Shown: positions 56,784 through 64,000 of the stretch, one piece after another
Numbering within the stretch: the stretch's first letter is position 1
Layout: each line of letters begins with the position of its first letter
Assembly (NCBI RefSeq): GCF_004795735.1
Contig: NZ_CP039247.1
Span: 1,612,001 to 1,676,000 of the forward strand
Source: Corynebacterium endometrii
GTDB lineage: Bacteria > Actinomycetota > Actinomycetes > Mycobacteriales > Mycobacteriaceae
Reading direction: 5' to 3'
DNA: 64,000 nucleotides
Notes under the pieces: generated by a model
The model's database searches: none
Told to the model about the DNA's origin: nothing
Seen by the model: only the letters and a program-made list of their open reading frames with translations
Made by a program: the position numbers and the translations under genes

Positions 56784-56876
56784 TGATTAATCATACGGAA
56801 TGTGTCTTCATATTGTAACCAATAGATAACAGTAACGGACGTTATCCCAAGTCTCAATCTGAACTAAAGCTAAATA

Positions 56877-56920
56877 ACCCCCGCTTATTCGCCGGCGGGG
56901 CCCGGACGTTAAGCGGGGGT
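56877..56920 (-). terminator. terminator after yggT
   Basis: Perfect 11-base arms ACCCCCGCTTA and TAAGCGGGGGT followed on the minus strand by TATTTAGC; lies about 21 bases past the yggT stop. Its outer arms are the same as those of the hairpin after sepF. Confidence 0.88.
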
Positions 56921-56940
56921 CTAAGTGGCCCAGCGGGCGG

Positions 56941-57234
56941 CTAGCCGAGCATTGTTAAGGCAATGACGTTGCCCAGCAGGGACAAAATCAGGAAGAGCAC
57001 AATAACGGATACGTCCAGCGCCACGCCGCCAAGACGCAGCGGCGGGATGACGCGCCGCAGTAGCTTTACCGGCGGATCCGTAATCACGAACAAGGTCTCC
57101 GCCACGATCATGAACCATCGCGGCGGCCTGAACTCGCGGGAGAAGGACTGCACCATCTCGATGATGATGCGCACTATCAACACCAGCGTGTACAGGCGGA
57201 TGATGGATAACAGTACAAGGCCGATTTCAGTCAC
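56941..57234 (-). CDS. YggT family membrane protein
   Basis: A 97-residue protein with two YggT membrane segments (about 2-24 and 72-95). The family pattern RVIPPLRLGGVALDVSVIVLFL is preceded by the hinge ITDPPVKLLRR. Genes of this family lie next to sepF in division clusters throughout the actinobacteria, with an unclear role in envelope or division. I place the start at the GTG at 57234, which gives the usual size; the frame open to 57285 would begin inside the sepF terminator. Confidence 0.88.
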   Translation of the reverse strand: MTEIGLVLLSIIRLYTLVLIVRIIIEMVQSFSREFRPPRWFMIVAETLFVITDPPVKLLRRVIPPLRLGGVALDVSVIVLFLILSLLGNVIALTMLG

Positions 57235-57270
57235 GGTGTATGAGCCTAACCTAAAAGCAGTCAAGACACG

Positions 57271-57300
57271 AACCCCCGCTACCAACCGGCAGCGGGGGTT
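57271..57300 (-). terminator. hairpin after sepF
   Basis: Arms AACCCCCGCT and AGCGGGGGTT with a 10-base loop, about 20 bases past the sepF stop. Poor U-run; probably an incomplete terminator before yggT. Confidence 0.6.
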
Positions 57301-57319
57301 TAAGCAAGTGGAACGGGGC

Positions 57320-57760
57320 TTAGCGCAGTCCCGCCTCGCGCTCGAGGGCGATCACGGAGAAGTGGGAACCCTGCGGGGTCAAGGCGAAGACCAGGCGCTC
57401 GGTATCCATGCCCTCGGTCAGCTTGACCATCTGGCCGCGCAGCGCGTAGCACAGGCCCGCGGCGAAATCGATGAGGCGCTTGGCGTTTGCCTTATCGGCG
57501 TCGGTCAGCTCGAAGACCACGGCGTGGCCCTCGCGGAATGGCTCGCCAATCTCGGCGGCGTTCTTGTAGCCGGTCAAAGACAGCGCGACGATGGTCGGGA
57601 CGAAGGTCTCCTGTGGGCGCTCGTACTCTACCGCGCGGGGCGCGTACGCTGCGGAACCATTGGCCTCGTAGCGGCGCTCCTCTGCGTAGTAGGCGTCGTC
57701 ATTGTCGATGTCCATCGGCCCCAAGCCGAAGAACTCCTTAGTCCTATCCAAAAAAGACAT
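57320..57760 (-). CDS. sepF: cell division protein SepF
   Basis: FtsZ membrane anchor of actinobacteria, 146 residues. The N-terminal amphipathic helix MSFLDRTKEFFGL is the lipid-binding part. An acidic/tyrosine linker follows, then the SepF domain (about 60-140) with IVALSLTGYKNAAEIGEPF, ANAKRLIDFAAGLCYALRG and VFALTPQGSHFSV. It binds the FtsZ C-terminal peptide. AGGGAG precedes the ATG. Confidence 0.95.
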   Translation of the reverse strand: MSFLDRTKEFFGLGPMDIDNDDAYYAEERRYEANGSAAYAPRAVEYERPQETFVPTIVALSLTGYKNAAEIGEPFREGHAVVFELTDADKANAKRLIDFAAGLCYALRGQMVKLTEGMDTERLVFALTPQGSHFSVIALEREAGLR

Positions 57761-57826
57761 GTGGTCTCCCTCTGACCTCGTCTGAAAGTGTGCTGTTTGC
57801 GCTGTTAATGCGCTTTTCGTTGGTAC

Positions 57827-58528
57827 CTAAACTACTGGGCGCGGCCCCATAATCCCGGTTCCGACACGCACGATATCCGTCCCCGCCGCGATTGCCTCCG
57901 GCAGGTCCGCGCTCATCCCTGCGGACAGGGCCATCCTGCGCCCGACGCCCTCTCCCACCTCGTCCGCACGCCCCCTTACCGCGCGAAAAACCTCGCCGGC
58001 ATCCGCGTCAAGGGGAGGGACCACCATCAGCCCGCGCAGTTCAAGGTGTTCGAGCCCCTCGATAACGCCAACTAATTCATCCAGTTTGTCCATGGGGCAA
58101 CCGCCGCGGGCGGCGTCCCCGTCGGCGGAGACCTGAATAAATACCGGCAGGTCCGCCTCGCGCTCGCCGCGCTCCTGCGCCATTTGGACCCCTCGATTCA
58201 ACGCGGTGGCCAGTTTAACCGAGTCCACCGAATGCACCGAGGCCGCCCAGCGCGCGACGTGATTGGCTTTCTTAGTCTGCACCTGCCCGATCATGTGGAA
58301 ACGCAGCTGCCCCGCCAGCGCTTCCGCCTTGGCGCGGGCTTCCTGTTCGCGGTTTTCGGCTACGTCGGTCACGCCGAGCTCGGCCAGCAGCGCCACATCC
58401 TCCGCCGGATGAAACTTGGTCACCGGCAACAGCTCCGGCACCTCTACCCCGGCTTCGGCCGCCAAACGTTGGATCTCGGCGCGCGTTTTGTCAAGGCCCG
58501 CGCGCAGCTCATCTTTGCGAGTCATCAC
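57827..58528 (-). CDS. YggS/PROSC-type PLP homeostasis protein
   Basis: A single-domain (beta/alpha)8 PLP-binding protein of 233 residues thought to buffer PLP and keep amino-acid pools balanced. The cofactor lysine lies in LLPVTKFHPAED (about 35-46). FHMIGQVQTKKANHV, LRGLMVVPPLDADAG, and SAGMSADLPEAIAAGTDIVRVGTGIMGPR for phosphate binding are all present. The start overlaps the pgeF stop by four bases. Conserved part of the ftsZ-sepF cluster. Confidence 0.93.
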   Translation of the reverse strand: MMTRKDELRAGLDKTRAEIQRLAAEAGVEVPELLPVTKFHPAEDVALLAELGVTDVAENREQEARAKAEALAGQLRFHMIGQVQTKKANHVARWAASVHSVDSVKLATALNRGVQMAQERGEREADLPVFIQVSADGDAARGGCPMDKLDELVGVIEGLEHLELRGLMVVPPLDADAGEVFRAVRGRADEVGEGVGRRMALSAGMSADLPEAIAAGTDIVRVGTGIMGPRPVV

Positions 58529-59253
58529 TCATCCTTCAACCAAATCAAGCCGGCCTGCCGGCCGGTGGTACCTTCGCGACGGTAAGAGAAAAAGCCCTCA
58601 TCCTCAATTGTGCACCGCGGATCTGCCTCGATGGCCGTTACGCCCAGACTCATTAGCTGGCGCACCAGCCCGGCGCGCACATCGATTCCCCACGTGCCCT
58701 TCGCGGTGCGGGTAATGGAACCCGGAAGACGGGATTCAAAATCATCCGCCATGGCCCGCGGCACCTCGTAGTTTTTGCCGTTTGCGGCCGGCCCCATGAG
58801 CACCTGGAGCCGGTCCGCGCGGGCGCCCAGTTCCTCCATGGCCTTGACCGTGTTTGGCACAATGCCGTTGCGCGCGCCCATGCGCCCGGCGTGCACGGCG
58901 GCCACCACGCGGGCCCGGGGGTCCGCCATGAGCACCGGGGTGCAATCCGCCACGAGCACCGCGAGCCCTAGGCCGGGCTGGGTGGTGACGATGGCGTCGG
59001 TCGCTTCGATGGGCGAATCGGATGGGCCATCGACAACGGTGACGGTGTTGGTGTGCAGCTGCTCCATCCACACGATGTGCTCCAGGCCCACCGCGTCCGC
59101 CAGGCGCTTGCGATTGGCGGCCACCGCCCCCGGCTCGTCCCCTACGTGGTAGCCCAAGTTGAAAGAATCGTATGGGGACGCAGAAGCCCCTCCCGCACGG
59201 GACGTAAAGACCATGCGGAAGGGGCGTTGCAAAGTTTCCTCGTTAATAGGCAT
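58525..59253 (-). CDS. pgeF: peptidoglycan editing factor PgeF (YfiH, laccase domain)
   Basis: A 242-residue multicopper-like fold. In E. coli the orthologue removes peptides with L-Ser in place of L-Ala from peptidoglycan precursors. Metal ligands: NLGYHVGDEPGAV (His), VADCTPVLMADP (Cys) and AAVHAGRMGARNGIV, which reads HAGRMG where most members have HAGWRG. Lies 22 bases after ftsZ, fitting a role in cell-wall quality control. Confidence 0.92.
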   Translation of the reverse strand: MPINEETLQRPFRMVFTSRAGGASASPYDSFNLGYHVGDEPGAVAANRKRLADAVGLEHIVWMEQLHTNTVTVVDGPSDSPIEATDAIVTTQPGLGLAVLVADCTPVLMADPRARVVAAVHAGRMGARNGIVPNTVKAMEELGARADRLQVLMGPAANGKNYEVPRAMADDFESRLPGSITRTAKGTWGIDVRAGLVRQLMSLGVTAIEADPRCTIEDEGFFSYRREGTTGRQAGLIWLKDE

Positions 59254-59275
59254 GCACCTACCCTAGCGGATAGGT

Positions 59276-60502
59276 TTAGCGCAGGAAGTCAGGCACGTCG
59301 AGCTCATCGTCGTCCTGGCGAGGTGCCGGCTCGCGGTACTGCTCGCGGTCAGCGTAGCGCTCTGAGCTGGTAAATAGCCCGCCCTCGCGGGAGGTGCGAT
59401 ACTGGCCGGCGCGGGTGTCATCGTAGCTGTGGCGAGGGGCGTATTCCTCCCGCGGCTGCTCGGCCTCGTAACGCTCGCGGTTGTCGAAGAGGGAGCCCGG
59501 CTTGCGCTCCGGCTCCTGCTTGGTTTCAGCCTTAGGCTCGGCGCCGGCGATATTGGCCTCTGCGTCGAAGCCGGTGGCGATAATGGTTACGCGGACTTCA
59601 TCGCCTAGGTTGTCATCGATAATGGTGCCGAAGATGATGTTTGCATCCGGATCGGCCTTTTCCTCGACCATCGTGGAAGCCTCGTAGACCTCCTGCAGGC
59701 CTAGGTCCGAACCGCCGGCCACGGAGAGCAGCACGCCCTTAGCGCCCTCCATGGTGGATTCCAGCAGCGGGGAGTTAATCGCCTGCTGGGCCGCTTCCAT
59801 AACGCGGTTATCACCGCGCGCGGAACCGATGCCCATCAGCGCGGAGCCGGCGTCAGCCATCACGGAGCGAACATCCGCAAAGTCGACGTTGATCATGCCC
59901 GGGATGAGAATCAGGTTGGAGATACCCTGAACACCGTTGAACAGGACTTCGTCGGCGGCGCGGAAGGCCTCCATCATGGACAGGCTCTCATCGCCCAGCT
60001 GCATCAGGCGGTCGTTAGGAATCACGATGAGGGTGTCGCAGACCTCGCGTAGTTCCTCGATGCCCTTCATCGCCTGGCGGGTGCGGCGCGCGCCCTCGAA
60101 TTTGAACGGCTTGGTAACTACGCCCACGGTCAGGGACCCCTGCTTCTTGGCGATGGACGCCACGACCGGCGCCGCACCGGTACCGGTGCCGCCGCCCTCA
60201 CCCGCGGTCACGAAGACCATGTCCGCGCCCTTGAGCATCTCCTCGATGTCAGACTTGTGGTCTTCAGCAGAGGTGCGGCCCACCTCGGGGTTAGCGCCTG
60301 CGCCGAGGCCACGGGTAACCTCGCGGCCGATGTCCAGCTTCATCTCTGCATCGGAGAACATCAAAGCCTGGGAGTCAGTGTTGATTGCGCCAAACTCGAC
60401 GCCCTTGAGGCCTTCTTCGATCATGCGGTTGACAGCGTTGACGCCGCCACCGCCTACACCGATGACCTTAATCACGGCCAGGTTGTTATTAGGAGTGGTC
60501 AT
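59276..60502 (-). CDS. ftsZ: cell division protein FtsZ
   Basis: Tubulin-like GTPase that forms the Z ring. The 408-residue protein shows [17 protein letters not shown], the G-box [10 protein letters not shown] (about 104-113), the T7-loop [11 protein letters not shown] and the C-terminal peptide [11 protein letters not shown], which binds SepF. A spacer of about 75 residues rich in R, E and Y separates core from tail. The ATG at 60502 gives the normal [13 protein letters not shown] start; a frame to 60517 exists. Confidence 0.98.
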   Translation of the reverse strand: MTTPNNNLAVIKVIGVGGGGVNAVNRMIEEGLKGVEFGAINTDSQALMFSDAEMKLDIGREVTRGLGAGANPEVGRTSAEDHKSDIEEMLKGADMVFVTAGEGGGTGTGAAPVVASIAKKQGSLTVGVVTKPFKFEGARRTRQAMKGIEELREVCDTLIVIPNDRLMQLGDESLSMMEAFRAADEVLFNGVQGISNLILIPGMINVDFADVRSVMADAGSALMGIGSARGDNRVMEAAQQAINSPLLESTMEGAKGVLLSVAGGSDLGLQEVYEASTMVEEKADPDANIIFGTIIDDNLGDEVRVTIIATGFDAEANIAGAEPKAETKQEPERKPGSLFDNRERYEAEQPREEYAPRHSYDDTRAGQYRTSREGGLFTSSERYADREQYREPAPRQDDDELDVPDFLR

Positions 60503-60694
60503 GAGAGGTGGTCTCACCTTTCGAGGTTAGATTCATTAACGAGGATTACGTACCGGCCATACCCGGCCGCACTTGCTATCCATCATTAATGACGGGCGTG
60601 TAATTTCCTTGTTCATTTCGCCGCGTGTCGATACCCTCAACCTTTACTTTAGAGTTATTGACCTGCGCTTTTTCGCACGCCACGGGCATAGTTA

Positions 60695-60722
60695 AAGCCC
60701 CTCCGCGGGCGCGGCGGGGCTT
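60695..60722 (-). terminator. hairpin between ftsQ and ftsZ
   Basis: Arms AAGCCCC and GGGGCTT with a GC-rich loop, followed on the minus strand by TAACT and preceded by AAAAAATTTTTT. It probably weakens read-through from ftsQ, so ftsZ must have its own promoter in 60503-60694. Confidence 0.6.
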
Positions 60723-60755
60723 AAAAAATTTTTTAAATAATTGCGTCGCCTCACC

Positions 60756-61427
60756 CTAGCGGCGGGAGACCAATTCCGGATTGGTAATGTCCCAATCCTT
60801 TCCGTCCATCTTGAGTACGGTTTCAAGGGCCAGCGCCTTGTTGGCATTATCCTCATTGGCGCCCCAATTCACGGTGCGCCCATCTTCCATCCGGATGATG
60901 AAGGAGTTTGGCCCCTCAACAGCAAGCGCCGCGATGGGGGCGCGCTGCTGAGGCGGGATAGAGGCGATGATCTCTACCGCCGAGGCCATCTCCGGCGTAC
61001 CGGGCTCGGCGTCACCTACCACTTCAACGGCGGACTCCGGCGGGGTGTCGATGAAAAACTCCTGTCCGTTTTCATCGATGAGGTGCGGGCCGTCAGTGGC
61101 GTCGACGAACGCCACCACATCGCGTTCTTTGACCTCAACCACGATGGTATCTGGGAACTGGCGGGTCACCGTTGCGGAGCTGACCCACGGCAGCGATGCC
61201 ACGCCGGCGGCCGCACCGCGCGCGTCCGTACGCAGGAGATTAGCGCCCTGGGCTATGCCCGTGGCCTCCTGGACCTGGGCGGAGTCAACGTTGACGTTGC
61301 CATTGATCTCGAAGGTAGAAACCTTAAAGAACGGAAACGCCCACGCGGCGGCGCCGAGGGCCACCACCAGCGCCGCGGCTGCGGCCGCAATCAACGCCCA
61401 GAACTTCTTAGTTTTACTTACTGTCAC
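60756..61427 (-). CDS. ftsQ: cell division protein FtsQ
   Basis: Bitopic divisome protein of 223 residues. A short basic cytoplasmic N-terminus and a helix (about 8-32, FWALIAAAAAALVVALGAAAWAF) lead to the POTRA domain (VSTFEINGNVNVDSAQVQEATG, SLPWVSSATVTRQFPDTIVVEV). A beta domain ending in NPELVSRR follows. The GTG start overlaps the murC stop by one base. Confidence 0.95.
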   Translation of the reverse strand: MTVSKTKKFWALIAAAAAALVVALGAAAWAFPFFKVSTFEINGNVNVDSAQVQEATGIAQGANLLRTDARGAAAGVASLPWVSSATVTRQFPDTIVVEVKERDVVAFVDATDGPHLIDENGQEFFIDTPPESAVEVVGDAEPGTPEMASAVEIIASIPPQQRAPIAALAVEGPNSFIIRMEDGRTVNWGANEDNANKALALETVLKMDGKDWDITNPELVSRR

Positions 61428-62896
61428 TAGTCAGCCTCTACGGCGTTTCCGAGCTCGGTGAGGATCTCCGCCGCCAGCAGCGTCACGGATCCGGCGCCCA
61501 TGGTCATCACGAGGTCTCCCGGGCGCACCAGCTCGATGATCGTGGAGGGCGCGGCGGAGAAATCGGGCTCGAAGACAACGGGCATGTCATCGGGCATCTT
61601 GTCCGTGATGATGCGGGAGCTAATCCCCTCTACGGGCCGTTCGCGGGCGCCAAAGATGTCGAGGACAACGGCGGCGTCGGCGAGTGACAGCGCGTCCGCG
61701 AACTCCCGGTCGAACTCCATGGTGCGCGAGTACAGGTGCGGCTGGAAGCAGACCACTACGCGCGCCCCATTGCCTTCAGCATCTACCTTCTCGCGGGCGG
61801 CCTTGAGCACCGCCTCGACCTCCGTGGGATGGTGCGCATAGTCATCATAGACACGCACGCCCGCCCCGGCGGTGCCCCTGTACTCGAAGCGCCGGCGCAC
61901 GCCGTTGAAATCGCTCAGGCCCGCCGCAAGCTTGCGGGCATCCGCCCCGGCAACCACGCCGGCGATCAGCGCCGCCAAGGAGTTCATCACCATGTGATGG
62001 CCGGGGATCTGAAGTTCGTAGCTCAGCTCGTGGCGCTGGCCAGCAACCTCGAGGGTTGCGGTGACTTTGGTGCCGTTCTCTGAGACGGTCTCCGTGCGCA
62101 CAATGGCGGCCGCGGGAATGGACGGGTGCGCGGCGACGGCGGCCTCAGAACCGTATCCCACCACGGTCAGCCCACGCTCAAGCGCGCGCTCACCGGTCGC
62201 GGCGGCGTGTTCATCCTCGAGGCACACCACCAAGTAGCCACCCGGGGTAAGCCGGTCCGCAAAGTCATCGAAGACCTTGAAGTACGCGTCGTGGGACTTG
62301 AAAAAGTCAAGGTGATCGGGCTCGATGTTCGTGATCACCGCCACGTCGGGGCGGTAGCCAAGCAGGGAGGCATCAGATTCATCGGCCTCGGCGACGAAGG
62401 CCGAACCCGTACCGGAGTGGGCGTTGGTGCCCGCGCGGTTGAGCTGCCCACCAATCGCAAAGGATGGATCCTCCCCCGCCGCCTGCAGCGCGGCCACGGT
62501 CATGGAGGTGGTGGAGGTCTTCCCGTGCGTGCCCGCCAGCAAGATCTGCTTGTGGCCCTCCATCAGCAGAGCCAGCAAATCGGAGCGGCGGATCAACGGG
62601 ATATTGTTCTCCCTGGCACGCACCAGCTCTGGATTGTCCTGCGGAATCGCCGCGAATGAGGTCACCACCACGGTAGGCAACTGGCCGCCCAGCTCCAGGT
62701 TGCCTTCCGCATGCCCCACGGCCACCTTGGCGCCCATGGTGCGCAGCACCTCGACCGGAGTGGAATCCTTCACGTCGGAACCAGTGACCTGGCTGCCACG
62801 GGCCAGCAAAATGCGCGCGAGGCCGGACATGCCGGCGCCACCGATGCCAATCATGTGGACCCGGGAGAGGTCCACGGTGGATAGATCTACGCTCAC
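61427..62896 (-). CDS. murC: UDP-N-acetylmuramate-L-alanine ligase
   Basis: Adds L-Ala to UDP-MurNAc in peptidoglycan synthesis. The 489-residue protein has the UDP-binding N-domain ([18 protein letters not shown]), the ATP P-loop [14 protein letters not shown] (about 118-131) and [25 protein letters not shown] and [12 protein letters not shown] are in the C-domain. GTG start overlapping the murG stop (GTGA). Confidence 0.97.
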   Translation of the reverse strand: MSVDLSTVDLSRVHMIGIGGAGMSGLARILLARGSQVTGSDVKDSTPVEVLRTMGAKVAVGHAEGNLELGGQLPTVVVTSFAAIPQDNPELVRARENNIPLIRRSDLLALLMEGHKQILLAGTHGKTSTTSMTVAALQAAGEDPSFAIGGQLNRAGTNAHSGTGSAFVAEADESDASLLGYRPDVAVITNIEPDHLDFFKSHDAYFKVFDDFADRLTPGGYLVVCLEDEHAAATGERALERGLTVVGYGSEAAVAAHPSIPAAAIVRTETVSENGTKVTATLEVAGQRHELSYELQIPGHHMVMNSLAALIAGVVAGADARKLAAGLSDFNGVRRRFEYRGTAGAGVRVYDDYAHHPTEVEAVLKAAREKVDAEGNGARVVVCFQPHLYSRTMEFDREFADALSLADAAVVLDIFGARERPVEGISSRIITDKMPDDMPVVFEPDFSAAPSTIIELVRPGDLVMTMGAGSVTLLAAEILTELGNAVEAD

Positions 62897-63984
62897 TTCG
62901 ATTCCTTTCTACGGGCCTGCGCGTCACGCGCGATGCGGTCTGCGAGGACGCTGGAGACGTCCCCTGCGGTGGTGGAATTCATGGCTTCCTTCATCGATTC
63001 CAGGCGGACCGGATGCTTGAGGATGGAACGAACCTCCTGGATGAGCCGGTCGGCGCTTAGCTCAGCGTCCGGGATTTGCACCGCGGCACCGGCGTCCACG
63101 ACGGGCTTGGAGTTGAGGGCCTGCTCGCCATTGCCGTGCGGCAGCGGGACGTAGATGGCCGGGATGCGGGCTGCGGTAACCTCTGCCACCGTCATGGCGC
63201 CAGAGCGGCAGACCATGAGATCGGCCACGGCCAGGGCGCCCGCCATGTTGTCAATGTATGGGACGGGCACGTAGCCCTCGCGGGCGGAAGGCTTGTCATT
63301 CTTCTTGCCATAGGCGTGGAGAATCTCGAAGTCCCGGGCCAGGTCCTCGACCGCGTTGGACACCGCTTCGTTGATGGACACTGCCCCCTGGGAACCACCC
63401 GTCACCACGATCGTGGGGCGGTCTCTAAGCCCCCACTGCTCACGGGCCTGGGCGGCGACGGATCCATCCGGGTCCTCGCCGATTCCCGGGCGCACCGGAA
63501 TGCCCACGATTTCTCCCGGCATGCCGGACCCGGCCTGGGCGTTAAAGCCCACGCCGCCCAGCTTCACGCCGAGCTTGTTGGCCATGCCGGACAGGGCGTT
63601 AGTTTCCAGCACATAGAATGGAACGCCCATGGACTTAGCCGCCAGGTAGGCCGGGGCGGCCACGTATCCGCCGGTGCCAAAGACCGCATCCGCCTTGACT
63701 TCCTTGAGCACCTTGCGGGTCTCCAGGACGGACTTGATGATGGTAAACGGAAGCTTCAGCATCTGCGCGCTAACCTTGCGCGGGATGGGAACGGGCGTAA
63801 TCATCTTCAAATCCACACCGCGGGCGGGAATGATATCCCGCTCCAGGCCCTTGGAGGTACCCAGGGCGGTAATCCGGGCCCCGTGGCGCTGAGCCAGGGC
63901 CTCGCCCACCGCGAGAGCAGGCTCGATGTGGCCAGCGGTGCCGCCACCTGCAATGACAACGGAAAGTTCAGGGGTAGAATTCAT
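62893..63984 (-). CDS. murG: UDP-GlcNAc:lipid I N-acetylglucosaminyltransferase
   Basis: Forms lipid II at the inner membrane face. The 363-residue GT-B protein has the first Gly-rich loop [21 protein letters not shown] (GGTAGH where most members have GGTGGH), [17 protein letters not shown] and [14 protein letters not shown]. The UDP-GlcNAc-binding [23 protein letters not shown] is followed by a short tail. The ATG at 63984 is preferred; a GTG six bases upstream is in frame. The rest of the cluster (ftsW, murD) lies beyond the window. Confidence 0.96.
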   Translation of the reverse strand: MNSTPELSVVIAGGGTAGHIEPALAVGEALAQRHGARITALGTSKGLERDIIPARGVDLKMITPVPIPRKVSAQMLKLPFTIIKSVLETRKVLKEVKADAVFGTGGYVAAPAYLAAKSMGVPFYVLETNALSGMANKLGVKLGGVGFNAQAGSGMPGEIVGIPVRPGIGEDPDGSVAAQAREQWGLRDRPTIVVTGGSQGAVSINEAVSNAVEDLARDFEILHAYGKKNDKPSAREGYVPVPYIDNMAGALAVADLMVCRSGAMTVAEVTAARIPAIYVPLPHGNGEQALNSKPVVDAGAAVQIPDAELSADRLIQEVRSILKHPVRLESMKEAMNSTTAGDVSSVLADRIARDAQARRKESK

Positions 63985-64000
63985 GCCCACTAGGCTACCA

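Overview
The window is chromosomal DNA from a high-GC Gram-positive bacterium, almost certainly a Corynebacterium. Four things point there: a methionine uptake pair metP/metS, a his cluster containing impA and an MFS gene, a division cluster murG-murC-ftsQ-ftsZ-pgeF-yggS-sepF-yggT-wag31, and a perfect match to the corynebacterial McbR operator. Coding density is high and housekeeping genes dominate. I see no phage, insertion sequence, CRISPR array, rRNA or tRNA. The species cannot be named from the sequence alone.

Layout. 1-8.9 kb: glycerate kinase, MetPS methionine transporter (minus), a small conserved protein, an M20 amidohydrolase, glycogen phosphorylase and an orphan PrpF-like protein. 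8.9-21.6 kb: a long minus-strand series hisD-hisC-hisB-small membrane protein-MFS-hisH-hisA-impA-hisF-hisI-TIGR02234 membrane protein, then a TrpC-like gene, lgt and pyk. This resembles the actinobacterial his-trp-lgt-pyk order but without trpE, trpB and trpA, and the remaining TrpC-like protein has lost several catalytic residues. 21.9-30 kb: YbjN-type protein, two envelope proteins, glgX, an exonuclease-BRCT protein and a small alarmone synthetase (RelS-like). 30.1-33.3 kb: a decayed DapA-family gene and an ilvA-yigZ-membrane protein-S4 protein operon. 33.5-37.3 kb: two secreted proteins with similar C-terminal tails, and a MetE-like protein preceded by the McbR-type operator.

37.4-48.2 kb: dnaE1, rarD, an lspA-rluD-type operon, three further envelope or lipid-linked genes, asparaginase and dinB. 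48.3-50.7 kb: a GntR/FCD regulator translationally coupled to an MFS transporter, then a broken EamA-type exporter. 50.7-55.2 kb: ileS with a T-box leader, a pair of consensus DnaA boxes and an HNH-endonuclease-type protein. 55.3-64 kb: the polar-growth and division cluster from wag31 up to murG at the window edge.

The genes fall into a few working groups: histidine synthesis (all steps of the central pathway except HisG, HisE and the confirmed phosphatase), glycogen breakdown (GlgP, GlgX), methionine uptake and possible synthesis, lipoprotein processing (Lgt, LspA and three substrate lipoproteins), and septation plus polar growth (FtsZ, FtsQ, SepF, Wag31, MurC, MurG). Many starts lie 6-8 bases after a -10-like hexamer, which suggests leaderless transcripts. 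I found no clearly new multi-gene system. The best leads are the eroded TrpC paralogue, the McbR-type site, the paired DnaA boxes, the palindrome at the probable wag31 transcription start, and the two remnant genes.
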